Shown here: positions 8,721 through 16,515 of the stretch, piece by piece | Layout: each line of letters begins with the position of its first letter | How positions within the stretch are numbered: position 1 is the stretch's first letter | Translations under genes and position numbers: made by a program | Origin: Lachnospiraceae bacterium | GTDB lineage: Bacteria > Bacillota > Clostridia > Lachnospirales > Lachnospiraceae | NCBI GenBank assembly: GCA_017399445.1 | Contig: JAFQCM010000119.1 | Location: 1-60,953, forward strand | Reading direction: 5' to 3' | DNA length: 60,953 bases | The notes under the pieces: model-generated | Told to the model about the DNA's origin: nothing | Seen by the model: the letters and a program-made list of their open reading frames with translations, nothing else | The model's database searches: none

Positions 8721-8726
8721 TATAAT
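8721..8726 (+). promoter_or_regulatory. candidate -10 element of the accessory cluster
   Basis: A consensus TATAAT lies 30 bp upstream of the GTG start of the PP-loop gene. The -35 region (TTACTT at 8698) is poor, which would fit an activator-dependent promoter. Apart from the direct repeat at 8624, nothing else is seen in 8610-8755. Confidence 0.4.
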
Positions 8727-8755
8727 TGATGGAGCAAAAGAAAAGAGGTTGAAAC

Positions 8756-9748
8756 GTGAGAAAATGTATAAAGTGTGGTTTAGATGAAACGTATACAGGA
8801 ATTACTTTTGATGAAAAAGGTGTGTGCAACTATTGTAATTTTTATGAAAAGCACAAATTCGAACTGAATGATGAAGTTGCATTAGAGTTGAAATTTCAGG
8901 AAAAAATAGAAAAAGCAAAGGAAAAGGCTAAAAAAAACAATGCGAAATATGATTGTTTGGTTGGTTTCAGTGGTGGAAAAGATAGTACTTATATTATATA
9001 TCAGTTAATGAAAAAGTACAAAGTGAGAGTGTTAGCGTTTACTTTTGATAATGGATTTTCTACACAGTATGGAAAAGATAATATTAAAAATGCATTAGCT
9101 AAATTAGATGTGGATCATATTACATTTTCTATGAATGATGAAATTCTTAGGAAACAATATTCCATGTGTGTGAAGATGATGAAAAATTTTTGTTCTGTAT
9201 GTTTTCATAATATGCATTATTATAGTTACTTATTTGCACATCAAAATAATATACCAATGATTGTAAATGGACGTACCATAGGACAGATTTTACAATGTGC
9301 AGATAGTACAGACAGAATAGAACCTTTTGAAACTTCTAAAAATTTGAAAGATTTTGAACATCAAATGTTTCGGGGGCTGGAAGAACGAACCGAAAAGATG
9401 GGTAAAATAGAGTATTTAAAAGATATTAACGATATTGAAGCAGTATCCTATTTTGCATATCACAAAATAAGTGAAGAAGAAACTATGAGATTTCTGGAAG
9501 AGAAAATAGGATGGAAACGGCCAGAAGGTGTAAGTGGACATGCGGACTGTTTTGCCCATTCCATGGCAGAATATATGAGTATTCAAAAATATGGATATCC
9601 AGTAAGAAAAGGCGAACTGGCAGTGCTAGTGAGAAAAGGCGAATTAACAATAGAAGAAGCAGAAAATATTTTGAAAAAGGATTGGGAAAATTTTAAAGAG
9701 GTATCCGAAGAAACCAAAGAAAAGTTTTACAATCGGATTGGAGTGTAA
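8756..9748 (+). CDS. PP-loop (N-type) ATP pyrophosphatase with zinc ribbon, N-acetyl sugar amidotransferase-like
   Basis: The 330-residue protein starts with a zinc-ribbon-like pair CIKC (4-7) and CNYC near residue 25-28. The PP-loop SGGKDS follows at 72-77, which binds ATP and adenylates a carbonyl or tRNA-type substrate before attack by ammonia or sulfide. The layout resembles the WbpG/PseA-type N-acetyl sugar amidotransferases and related thiolation enzymes. More Cys/His residues (CSVCFHNMH, near 146-154) may bind a metal or catalyse. No glutaminase subunit (HisH-like) lies nearby, so the nucleophile source is unclear. GTG start with an AGAGG ribosome site. It is the first gene of the accessory cluster and is followed within 3 bp by an adenylation enzyme. 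The substrate is not known. Confidence 0.65.
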   Translation: MRKCIKCGLDETYTGITFDEKGVCNYCNFYEKHKFELNDEVALELKFQEKIEKAKEKAKKNNAKYDCLVGFSGGKDSTYIIYQLMKKYKVRVLAFTFDNGFSTQYGKDNIKNALAKLDVDHITFSMNDEILRKQYSMCVKMMKNFCSVCFHNMHYYSYLFAHQNNIPMIVNGRTIGQILQCADSTDRIEPFETSKNLKDFEHQMFRGLEERTEKMGKIEYLKDINDIEAVSYFAYHKISEEETMRFLEEKIGWKRPEGVSGHADCFAHSMAEYMSIQKYGYPVRKGELAVLVRKGELTIEEAENILKKDWENFKEVSEETKEKFYNRIGV

Positions 9749-9751
9749 TCA

Positions 9752-11266
9752 GTGATTTGCAATGTTTTAGAGTATTTGGAAAGTGCGAAAGAGAAGTTTT
9801 CAGAAAAGGATGCGTTTGCAGACGTTTCTAAAAAAGTATCTTATAAACAGACAGAAGAAACGGCAAAACGTATTGGAAGCGGGCTTCTAAATAAAAAGAT
9901 AAAACAGGGTACCGTTGTAGTACTGGCTGACAGAGATGTGGAAAGTCTGATGACATTTTTTGGAATTGCATATGCAGGAAGTATTTATGTTCCAGTAGAC
10001 AAGAAATTGCCGGAAAAAAGAATAGAAAGTATTCTTCAAGTAACAAAAACGGAATACATGATAGTCAAAAGAAATGATTATGAACAGGCAAAAAGGCTTA
10101 AGTTTCAAGGGGAGATTCTGGTAATGGAAGAGTTAATGGAGAGCCCTTTGGAGATAGAAAAGCTGGAAAATGTGAGACAGAAACATATTGATACAAATCC
10201 ATTATACATTATATTTACTTCAGGATCTACTGGAGTGCCAAAGGGTGTAACAATATCCCATCGCTCAGTGATTGACCTTGTAGAACAATTTACAAATACG
10301 TTTGGTTTTCAAGAAGAAGAGGTATTTGCCAATCAAGCACCATTTGATTTTGATGTATCCGTAAAAGATATTTACCTTACTTTAAAAAATAAAGCAACTA
10401 TGTACATAGTTCCTAAAAAGATGTTTGTTATGCCAAGACAACTTATGGAATATCTTGAGAAGAAAAAAATTACTACTATCATCTGGGCAGCTTCTGCTCT
10501 TGGCGTGGTTTGTGCATTTAAGGGACTGAAAAAAATAAAACCATCTGCCTTAAAGCGTGTTATGTTTTCGGGAGAAGTGTTGCCAGTAAAAGTGCTGAAC
10601 TATTGGAAAGAAAATATGCCGGATACTACATTCATAAATTTATATGGACCTACAGAAATTACTTGTAACTGTACTTATTATATGGTAAACAGAGAGTTTG
10701 AAACAGAAGATATTTTGCCAGTGGGCAAACCTTTTCCAAATACTAAGATTTTGTTGTTGGGAGAGGATAATAAAGAAGTAAGTGTGGGGGAAATTGGAGA
10801 AATTTGTGTAGCAGGCTCTTCACTTGCACTTGGGTATTACAATAATGAAGAAGCAACAAAAAAGGCGTTCTGTCAAAATCCTCTTCATAATTTGTATGCT
10901 GACAGAATATACAAAACAGGTGATCTTGGTTATTATAATGAAAGAAAAGAGCTGGTTTTTTCATCAAGAAAAGATCATCAGATAAAACATATGGGACATC
11001 GAATTGAACTGGCAGAAATTGAAATAAATGTAAATAGTATTGATTTTATCAGAAAATGTTGTTGTATTTATGACAAAGCACAAGAAAAAATAGTGTTGTT
11101 TTATGAAAGTGCAGAAGAAAAAGACGTACAACTTATTAAACTGTTGCGGGAAAAACTACCAAAATATATGTGTCCAAATAAAATGTGCTGGATGGAAGAG
11201 ATGCCAATGAACTCTCATGAAAAGATAGATAGAGTAATGTTGAAAGAATTGTTAGTGGAGGGATAG
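9752..11266 (+). CDS. amino-acid-type adenylation enzyme (DltA/NRPS A-domain family)
   Basis: This stand-alone 504-residue member of the ANL superfamily activates a carboxylic acid as acyl-AMP and passes it to a carrier-protein thiol. Visible core motifs are the P-loop FTSGSTGVPKG (about 156-166), YGPTE (A5), YKTGD (A7), and the C-terminal lysine segment EKIDR (A10). At the A4 position it reads FDFDVS (198-203). Asp201 is the residue that binds the alpha-amino group in amino-acid-activating domains including DltA, so an amino acid substrate is likely. GTG start, 3 bp after the previous stop, implies coupling. The obvious acceptor is the carrier protein at 16283. The exact amino acid cannot be read reliably. 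Confidence 0.8.
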   Translation: MICNVLEYLESAKEKFSEKDAFADVSKKVSYKQTEETAKRIGSGLLNKKIKQGTVVVLADRDVESLMTFFGIAYAGSIYVPVDKKLPEKRIESILQVTKTEYMIVKRNDYEQAKRLKFQGEILVMEELMESPLEIEKLENVRQKHIDTNPLYIIFTSGSTGVPKGVTISHRSVIDLVEQFTNTFGFQEEEVFANQAPFDFDVSVKDIYLTLKNKATMYIVPKKMFVMPRQLMEYLEKKKITTIIWAASALGVVCAFKGLKKIKPSALKRVMFSGEVLPVKVLNYWKENMPDTTFINLYGPTEITCNCTYYMVNREFETEDILPVGKPFPNTKILLLGEDNKEVSVGEIGEICVAGSSLALGYYNNEEATKKAFCQNPLHNLYADRIYKTGDLGYYNERKELVFSSRKDHQIKHMGHRIELAEIEINVNSIDFIRKCCCIYDKAQEKIVLFYESAEEKDVQLIKLLREKLPKYMCPNKMCWMEEMPMNSHEKIDRVMLKELLVEG

Positions 11267-11267
11267 T

Positions 11268-12116
11268 GTGAAAAAAATATATGTATTAGGAACTGGAAAT
11301 CTTGCCCTTCATTGTGCCGGATATGCAAAAGAATTGGGATTGGAAGTGGTTTTGTTTGAGATGGCAGAAAAAAAGTCCATGTTTATGGAGGTAAGAGCAG
11401 GAAAGCTTGGGATACCATATTTTTATGAGAGAAAGGAAAAGGTATTTCAAAAGCTCTTAGAGGAAAAAAAGGAAAGTTTATTAATTAGTGCAATTAATGA
11501 ATTTATTGTGCCGGCAGATATATTGGAAAAGAAAAACATAATTGCTATCAATCTGCATCAGGCATTACTTCCAAAACATCCTGGAAGAAACGCTGAATGC
11601 TGGGCTATTTTTGAACAGGAAGAGAAAAGCGGCATTACTTGGCATTATATGGAAAAACAGGTAGATAAAGGAGATATTATAATACAAAAAGAAATTTTCC
11701 TTGAAGATAGTATAACGGCTTATGAATTATTTCAAAAACAAATTCATGCAGCAAAAGAAGCATACAATGAAATTTTTGAAGATTTGCTTAATGAACAAAA
11801 TGTCAGGTTTCCACAGGACAGGAGAGAGGGGGGGGAATTTCACAAAAGCTATGAAATGCCAAATGAAGGATATTTAGATTTGAATTGGTCAGGGAAAAAA
11901 AGAAGTGCATTTTTAAGAGCTATGGATTATTCTGGTTTAAAGGTAATGAACCAACCAAAACTTTTGTATCAAGAAAAAATACTTCAATGGAAAAAGTATG
12001 AGATAAGAAACAGTGATTCCATGGAAGAAATGATTAATATAGAAGGCAGTGATATGAGACTTCAAAAAGATGGAATTGTAATTATTCTAAAGAATTGTAA
12101 AATACAGGAATTATAA
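11268..12116 (+). CDS. formyltransferase of the NRPS/Fmt family
   Basis: This 282-residue protein has the N10-formyl-tetrahydrofolate transferase fold. It keeps the three catalytic residues: Asn95 and His97 in NLHQALLP, and Asp136 in VDKGDII. The neighbouring segments (PGRNAECWAIF and GITWHYM) resemble formyltransferase domains of NRPS systems, which formylate the amino group of a carrier-bound amino acid, more than sugar N-formyltransferases. The C-terminal ~90 residues hold an OB-like region as in Fmt. It is not the housekeeping methionyl-tRNA formyltransferase, judging from its divergence and context. GTG start, SD GGAGGG. Its position next to an amino-acid adenylation gene suggests it formylates that product. 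Confidence 0.7.
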   Translation: MKKIYVLGTGNLALHCAGYAKELGLEVVLFEMAEKKSMFMEVRAGKLGIPYFYERKEKVFQKLLEEKKESLLISAINEFIVPADILEKKNIIAINLHQALLPKHPGRNAECWAIFEQEEKSGITWHYMEKQVDKGDIIIQKEIFLEDSITAYELFQKQIHAAKEAYNEIFEDLLNEQNVRFPQDRREGGEFHKSYEMPNEGYLDLNWSGKKRSAFLRAMDYSGLKVMNQPKLLYQEKILQWKKYEIRNSDSMEEMINIEGSDMRLQKDGIVIILKNCKIQEL

Positions 12117-12130
12117 AGAGAAATATGTGC

Positions 12131-12180
12131 CCATCACATTTCCATCACATTTTATCCGTATATTTAGTAACTGGTATAGT
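12131..12180 (+). promoter_or_regulatory. tandem 11-bp repeat operator plus extended -10 promoter
   Basis: CCATCACATTT occurs twice in perfect tandem (12131-12141, 12142-12152). It is followed by an extended -10, TGGTATAGT (12172-12180), with no recognisable -35; the repeat overlaps where the -35 would be. This is the layout of promoters activated by PhoB/OmpR-type regulators. It opens the second half of the cluster and is matched by a degenerate copy at 8624-8643. Confidence 0.55.
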
Positions 12181-12210
12181 GCGAGTAAAATACGGAGAGG
12201 AGGACTGAAT

Positions 12211-13677
12211 ATGTTTCGGTCTATCGTGGAAGCAGTTGCATATTATGGAGAAAAAAATCCAGAGAAATTATGCATTGCAGATGAAATAGAAGCTTTAAGC
12301 TATCAAGAAGTAAGGGACAGAATAGGACAAATTGCAGAAAAATTTCAAGCTATGGGAATCCGAAAAGAGGATAAAGTAGCAATGGAATGTACTCAGGATG
12401 CAAGATTTTTAATTTGCGGATTAGCCTGTCAGCTTATAGGGGCAGTCTTTGTACCATTAGAAAAGAATGTTTCGAAAGAAAGGGTGCAGGATATTATAGA
12501 GGTGACAGAACCAAAATGCTTTATTTGCAAAGGAAATTATGAAGTAAAGGTTACCATTTTAAAAGAAGAAGAATTTTTTGATTTTCAAAATACTTCCGTG
12601 AAAGAATGGTCAGAATTCCCAGAGGCAGAAGCAGTAGCAGAAATTTTATATTCTACAGGAACCACAGGAAAAGCAAAAGGAATTGTAATTACTAACCAGA
12701 ATAATGTGGCAGTTGCAGAAAATATTATTTTTGGAACCGAAATGGCAAAAGATAATGTGGAACTAGTACCTATGCCAATGAGCCATTCTCATGCTCTTAG
12801 AACCTGTTATGCCAACATGCTGAATGGAAGTGCTGTAGTAGTAATCGATGGTGTTATGAGGGTGAAAAAGGTATTTGAATTAATAGATAAATATCAGGTC
12901 AATGCTTTTGATTTATCTCCGAGTGGGGCAAATGTACTTATGAAATTAGCAAAAAAGCAGTTGCAGAATTACTGCAATCGTGTTAGATTTATTGAGATTG
13001 GTTCTGCTGTTTTAGAAGAAGGATTAAAGGAAGAGTTGTGTCAAGTATTTAAAGAGAGCCGTTTGTATAATTTTTATGGTTCTACAGAAGCGGGCAGAAC
13101 TTGTATTCTGGATTTTAACCGGGAAAAGGGAAGACCAGGCTGTATTGGGAAACCTACAAAAAATGCAAGATTTATTGTTACAGATCAGGATAGAAATGAG
13201 ATTCAATCAAATAGAAATAATCCGGGACTGTTGGCAATTGCCGGTACTATGAATATGAAAGAGTACTTAAAAGCACCGGAACTTACCCAACAAACAATGC
13301 AGCAAGGCTTTATTTATACCAGTGATTTGGGATATATTGATGAAGAAGGCTTTGTGTATGTTTTGGGGCGGATGGATGATGTGATTAATTACAATGGTAT
13401 CAAAATTGCACCAGAGGAAATCGAAAGTTTTGTTCATCGGTATCATGGAGTTACTGATTGTGCCTGTGTGCCGGTAAAGGATGCTATGTGTGGACAAGTA
13501 CCAAAAGTATTTGTTTCAGTAGAGGATAAAGGTAACTTTGATACTACAGGATTGTTGAAATTTCTCTCAGAGCATATAGAAGCTAATAAGCAGCCCAAAA
13601 AGGTAGAAATTATTGATAAAATTCCTAGGACATCAAACGGAAAGATTTTAAGAAGAGAGTTAAGAAAGGAAACATAA
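12211..13677 (+). CDS. acyl-CoA synthetase-like AMP-dependent ligase
   Basis: This is a second ANL-superfamily ligase (488 residues from the ATG at 12211, chosen because AGGAGG lies just upstream; an in-frame ATG at 12127 has no ribosome site). Motifs: P-loop YSTGTTGKAKG near 147-157, YGSTE, YTSDLG, and the catalytic Lys in SNGKILRREL near the C-terminus. At the A4 position it has MSHSHALRT in place of the amino-acid-type FDxS, i.e. no amino-binding Asp. It should therefore activate a carboxylate without an alpha-amino group (aryl, hydroxy or fatty acid). It is followed 2 bp later by an ABC importer and then by a carrier protein, both plausible partners. Confidence 0.75.
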   Translation: MFRSIVEAVAYYGEKNPEKLCIADEIEALSYQEVRDRIGQIAEKFQAMGIRKEDKVAMECTQDARFLICGLACQLIGAVFVPLEKNVSKERVQDIIEVTEPKCFICKGNYEVKVTILKEEEFFDFQNTSVKEWSEFPEAEAVAEILYSTGTTGKAKGIVITNQNNVAVAENIIFGTEMAKDNVELVPMPMSHSHALRTCYANMLNGSAVVVIDGVMRVKKVFELIDKYQVNAFDLSPSGANVLMKLAKKQLQNYCNRVRFIEIGSAVLEEGLKEELCQVFKESRLYNFYGSTEAGRTCILDFNREKGRPGCIGKPTKNARFIVTDQDRNEIQSNRNNPGLLAIAGTMNMKEYLKAPELTQQTMQQGFIYTSDLGYIDEEGFVYVLGRMDDVINYNGIKIAPEEIESFVHRYHGVTDCACVPVKDAMCGQVPKVFVSVEDKGNFDTTGLLKFLSEHIEANKQPKKVEIIDKIPRTSNGKILRRELRKET

Positions 13678-13679
13678 CA

Positions 13680-14678
13680 ATGAAGAGAAAAGTAATCGCT
13701 GCAATTATGGCAGTAGCATTAATTGGAACTTGTGTAATGGGATGTGGAAGCACAGGAGATGGAACCGGAGAACAGACAGAAAATACAGAAGTTACATTAG
13801 ATATTGCATATCAGTATGGACTTGCTTATGCCCCAATTGTGATTGCGCAGGAACAGGGATTAATTGAAGAAGCTTATAAAGAAGCAACAGGAGATGAAGT
13901 ACAGGTAAACTGGAATCAGATGAGTTCAGGACCGGATATTAATACAGGAATTGCTAGTGGAAGTATTCAGGTTGGGTTTATGGGAATTGCACCAGCGATT
14001 ACAGGCGTTATGAATAACGTAGGGTATAAGATTTTTACTAATTTATCAGGTCAAGAACATGGATTAACGACAAGTGATGCAAGTATAAAAAGTTTGGAAG
14101 ATTTAGTCGGAAGTGATAAACAAATTGCACTGGTAAATATAGGATCTTTCCAGCACATTATTCTTGCAAAAGCCCTGGTAAACGCAGGATTAGATGCTCA
14201 TGCATTAGATGCAAATATTGTTGCAATGAAACATCCGGATGGTATGGCAGCTTTAGAGTCAGGAAGTATTCCATGCCATTTGACCAGCAGTCCATATATT
14301 CATATGGAAAGAGAAAATGAAAATCTTTATGAAATTCCAGGGGTGAAAGAAGCTTTTTCAGTAGAAGATTCTTTTATTGTTGGAGTAGCTTCCACCACAT
14401 TAAATGAAGAAAATCCGGAGTTGTATCAGGCACTTTGTGATGCTATGGCAGAGGCTATTGATTACATTAATGAAAATCCAAAAGAAGCAGCAGCAATTAC
14501 ATGTGAATATGATGGAAATGATGCAGAAACAGAATTAAAGTATATGGAAAGCGGATATTATTCCACAGAAACAAAAGGAGTTTATGACCTAGCAGTGTTT
14601 ATGGCTGAAAATGGATTTATAGAGAAGGCACCAGAAGAGTTCTCTGACTTGGTATTTGATAACGTAAGTGGAAACTAG
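13680..14678 (+). CDS. ABC transporter substrate-binding lipoprotein (SsuA/NMT1 family)
   Basis: This 332-residue exported protein has a lipoprotein signal (basic MKRK start, hydrophobic core, lipobox VMGC with Cys22). The mature part is of the NMT1/SsuA/TauA type, with the N-terminal pattern YGLAYAPIVIAQEQGLIEEA and a long two-lobe body. This family binds small organic molecules such as sulfonates, taurine, thiamine precursors, nitrate or aromatic acids. It is followed by matching permease and ATPase genes, giving a complete importer. Location inside an acyl-activation operon suggests it imports the acid used by the adjacent ligase. The ligand is not readable from the sequence. Confidence 0.85.
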   Translation: MKRKVIAAIMAVALIGTCVMGCGSTGDGTGEQTENTEVTLDIAYQYGLAYAPIVIAQEQGLIEEAYKEATGDEVQVNWNQMSSGPDINTGIASGSIQVGFMGIAPAITGVMNNVGYKIFTNLSGQEHGLTTSDASIKSLEDLVGSDKQIALVNIGSFQHIILAKALVNAGLDAHALDANIVAMKHPDGMAALESGSIPCHLTSSPYIHMERENENLYEIPGVKEAFSVEDSFIVGVASTTLNEENPELYQALCDAMAEAIDYINENPKEAAAITCEYDGNDAETELKYMESGYYSTETKGVYDLAVFMAENGFIEKAPEEFSDLVFDNVSGN

Positions 14679-14701
14679 TCTGAAATACGAAGGGATGCAT
14701 C

Positions 14702-15508
14702 ATGGATAAATCGAGAAGAAGAATACAAAGAATTATAGTACAAGTTATTTTTTTGATAAGTGTAGCCATAATATGGGAAGTAACAGCGAAGGCGCATGTT
14801 TTTGGAGAAAGGTCAGAACTGGTATTTCCAACATTAGAAGCAATTGGAACAGCATTTATTCGTAATTTTACCGAAGGATATGCAAATGTTTCCTTTTGGG
14901 TATATATTTTAAATTCCATGAAATTACTATTGATTGGTCTTTTTATGGGAATTGCATTGTCATTTGTGTTAACCGGTTTCGCATTAATGAATAAAGTGTT
15001 TTATGATATTTATAATCTTGTTGTATCGGTATTTGACCTTTTACCTGGCGTGGCTTTGCTTCCAGTGGTAATTGTTATGTTTGGAATTAATCCGGCAGTA
15101 ATTGTATTTTTAGTAGTTCATGCAGTTATCTGGCCAATGTCTAGAAATATGCTGGATGGATTTAAAGCAGTACCAAGGATTTATGTGGAAGCCGGAAAGA
15201 ACATTGGGATGAAGGGAATGAAATTGTTGTTTGGAATTTACATTCCTGCCACTACTTCTTATATCGTTTCCGGTATGAAGGTAAGTTGGGCAAGAGCCTG
15301 GAGAGGGCTTATTAGTGCAGAAATGATTTTTGGGATTGCCTCCTGTCCGGGAATTGGTTTGTATATTAATCAGATGAGAACCAATATGAAAAATGCAGAA
15401 ATGTATGCAACACTAATTGTAATAATTATTATTGGTGTAGTGGTACAGTATGGTATCCTTGAACCAATTGAAAAAAATACCATTAAGCGCTGGGGGATGA
15501 CAAAATGA
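14702..15508 (+). CDS. ABC transporter permease (SsuC/TauC-like)
   Basis: This 268-residue integral membrane protein has about six TM helices and a BPD-type permease core. The EAA loop is visible as EAGKNIGMKGMKLLFGIYIPA (about residues 161-181). The family is the SsuC/TauC/ThiX class that pairs with NMT1-type binding proteins. SD GAAGGGA sits 8 bases upstream. The stop overlaps the ATPase start by 4 bp (ATGA), indicating coupled translation. Confidence 0.88.
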   Translation: MDKSRRRIQRIIVQVIFLISVAIIWEVTAKAHVFGERSELVFPTLEAIGTAFIRNFTEGYANVSFWVYILNSMKLLLIGLFMGIALSFVLTGFALMNKVFYDIYNLVVSVFDLLPGVALLPVVIVMFGINPAVIVFLVVHAVIWPMSRNMLDGFKAVPRIYVEAGKNIGMKGMKLLFGIYIPATTSYIVSGMKVSWARAWRGLISAEMIFGIASCPGIGLYINQMRTNMKNAEMYATLIVIIIIGVVVQYGILEPIEKNTIKRWGMTK

Positions 15509-16263
15509 TGAATAAGGAAATCGCACTGGAAATTAAAAAATTAAATAAAAGTTTCTTAGATGAAAATAATGAAGCAGAGGATATTTTAACCAATTTTAAT
15601 TTGCAGGTGGAAAAAAATGAATTTCTTTGCATATTAGGGCCATCCGGCTGTGGAAAAACCACATTATTAAGATGTATTGCAGGATTTGAAAAGTGTCAGG
15701 GAGAAATATTGGTAAATGGTCAGCAAAAGACAGAGCCAGGAATCGATAGAATTATGGTGTTTCAGGATTTTAATCAGCTGTTTCCATGGAAGACAGTAGA
15801 AAAAAACATACAGTATCCTTTAAAACAGCAGGGAATTAAAGATAAGGCTGTATTAGACCAGCTTACCAGTGAATATTTAGAAAAGGTAAATTTGCCAGGG
15901 ATACAAAAAAAATATCCACATCAGTTGTCGGGTGGTATGAAGCAGCGAGTAGCAATTGCGAAAGCCTTGGCATTAAAGCCACAGATTATTTTAATGGATG
16001 AACCTTTTGCAGCGCTGGATGCCATGACACGAAACAAGTTACTTGCAGAAGTACAAAACATTTCAAAAACAGAAGATTGTACATTTATGTTTATTACACA
16101 TAATATTCAGGAAGCTATTGTGCTTGGAACCAGAGTGATGGTAATGGCATCTGGGGGGAAAGTCAAATTTGATGAAAAAAACACCATAGAACATCCTGTA
16201 ACCCCTGCTTCAGAAGGGTATGGAAAGTTGTGGAAAAGATTGCATGATGCACTAGAAGAATAA
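15505..16263 (+). CDS. ABC transporter ATPase (SsuB/TauB-like)
   Basis: This 252-residue ATPase subunit has Walker A GPSGCGKTT (about 45-53), Q-loop (VFQDFNQLFPW), signature LSGGMKQR, Walker B IILMDEPFAALD and the H-loop His in FITHNI. The sequence groups with SsuB/TauB nitrate/sulfonate-type ATPases. It energises the importer encoded by the two preceding genes. It is followed 19 bp later by a carrier protein gene in the same orientation, so transport and acyl transfer appear co-transcribed. Confidence 0.9.
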   Translation: MMNKEIALEIKKLNKSFLDENNEAEDILTNFNLQVEKNEFLCILGPSGCGKTTLLRCIAGFEKCQGEILVNGQQKTEPGIDRIMVFQDFNQLFPWKTVEKNIQYPLKQQGIKDKAVLDQLTSEYLEKVNLPGIQKKYPHQLSGGMKQRVAIAKALALKPQIILMDEPFAALDAMTRNKLLAEVQNISKTEDCTFMFITHNIQEAIVLGTRVMVMASGGKVKFDEKNTIEHPVTPASEGYGKLWKRLHDALEE

Positions 16264-16282
16264 AGAATAGGAGAATGAGACA

Positions 16283-16513
16283 ATGGAAAAATTATTAGAA
16301 ATTTTAAAAGGATTAAAGCCAGAAGTAGAGTTTGAAAAAGAACAGAAATTAATTGATGATGGGATTTTAGATTCCTTTGATTTAGTAGCATTGGTAGGAG
16401 AAATAAATGAAGCATTTGATGTGGAAGTGGAATTTGAAGATATGGAACCTGAAAATTTCAATTCTGTAGAAAAAATGTATGAAATGATTGAAAGACTTCA
16501 GAATGAGGTATAG
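16283..16513 (+). CDS. acyl/aminoacyl carrier protein (DltC-like)
   Basis: This small acidic 76-residue protein has the 4'-phosphopantetheine attachment site G-I-L-D-S-F-D; the modified Ser is residue 31. Length, the DSF motif and lack of any other domain match stand-alone carrier proteins such as DltC and ACP. The housekeeping acpP is a separate gene at 22525 with the DSLD form. It lies 2 bp before an MBOAT transferase, reproducing the DltC/DltB adjacency. It probably accepts the acyl or aminoacyl group made by one or both ligases of the cluster. Confidence 0.88.
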   Translation: MEKLLEILKGLKPEVEFEKEQKLIDDGILDSFDLVALVGEINEAFDVEVEFEDMEPENFNSVEKMYEMIERLQNEV

Positions 16514-16515
16514 AA

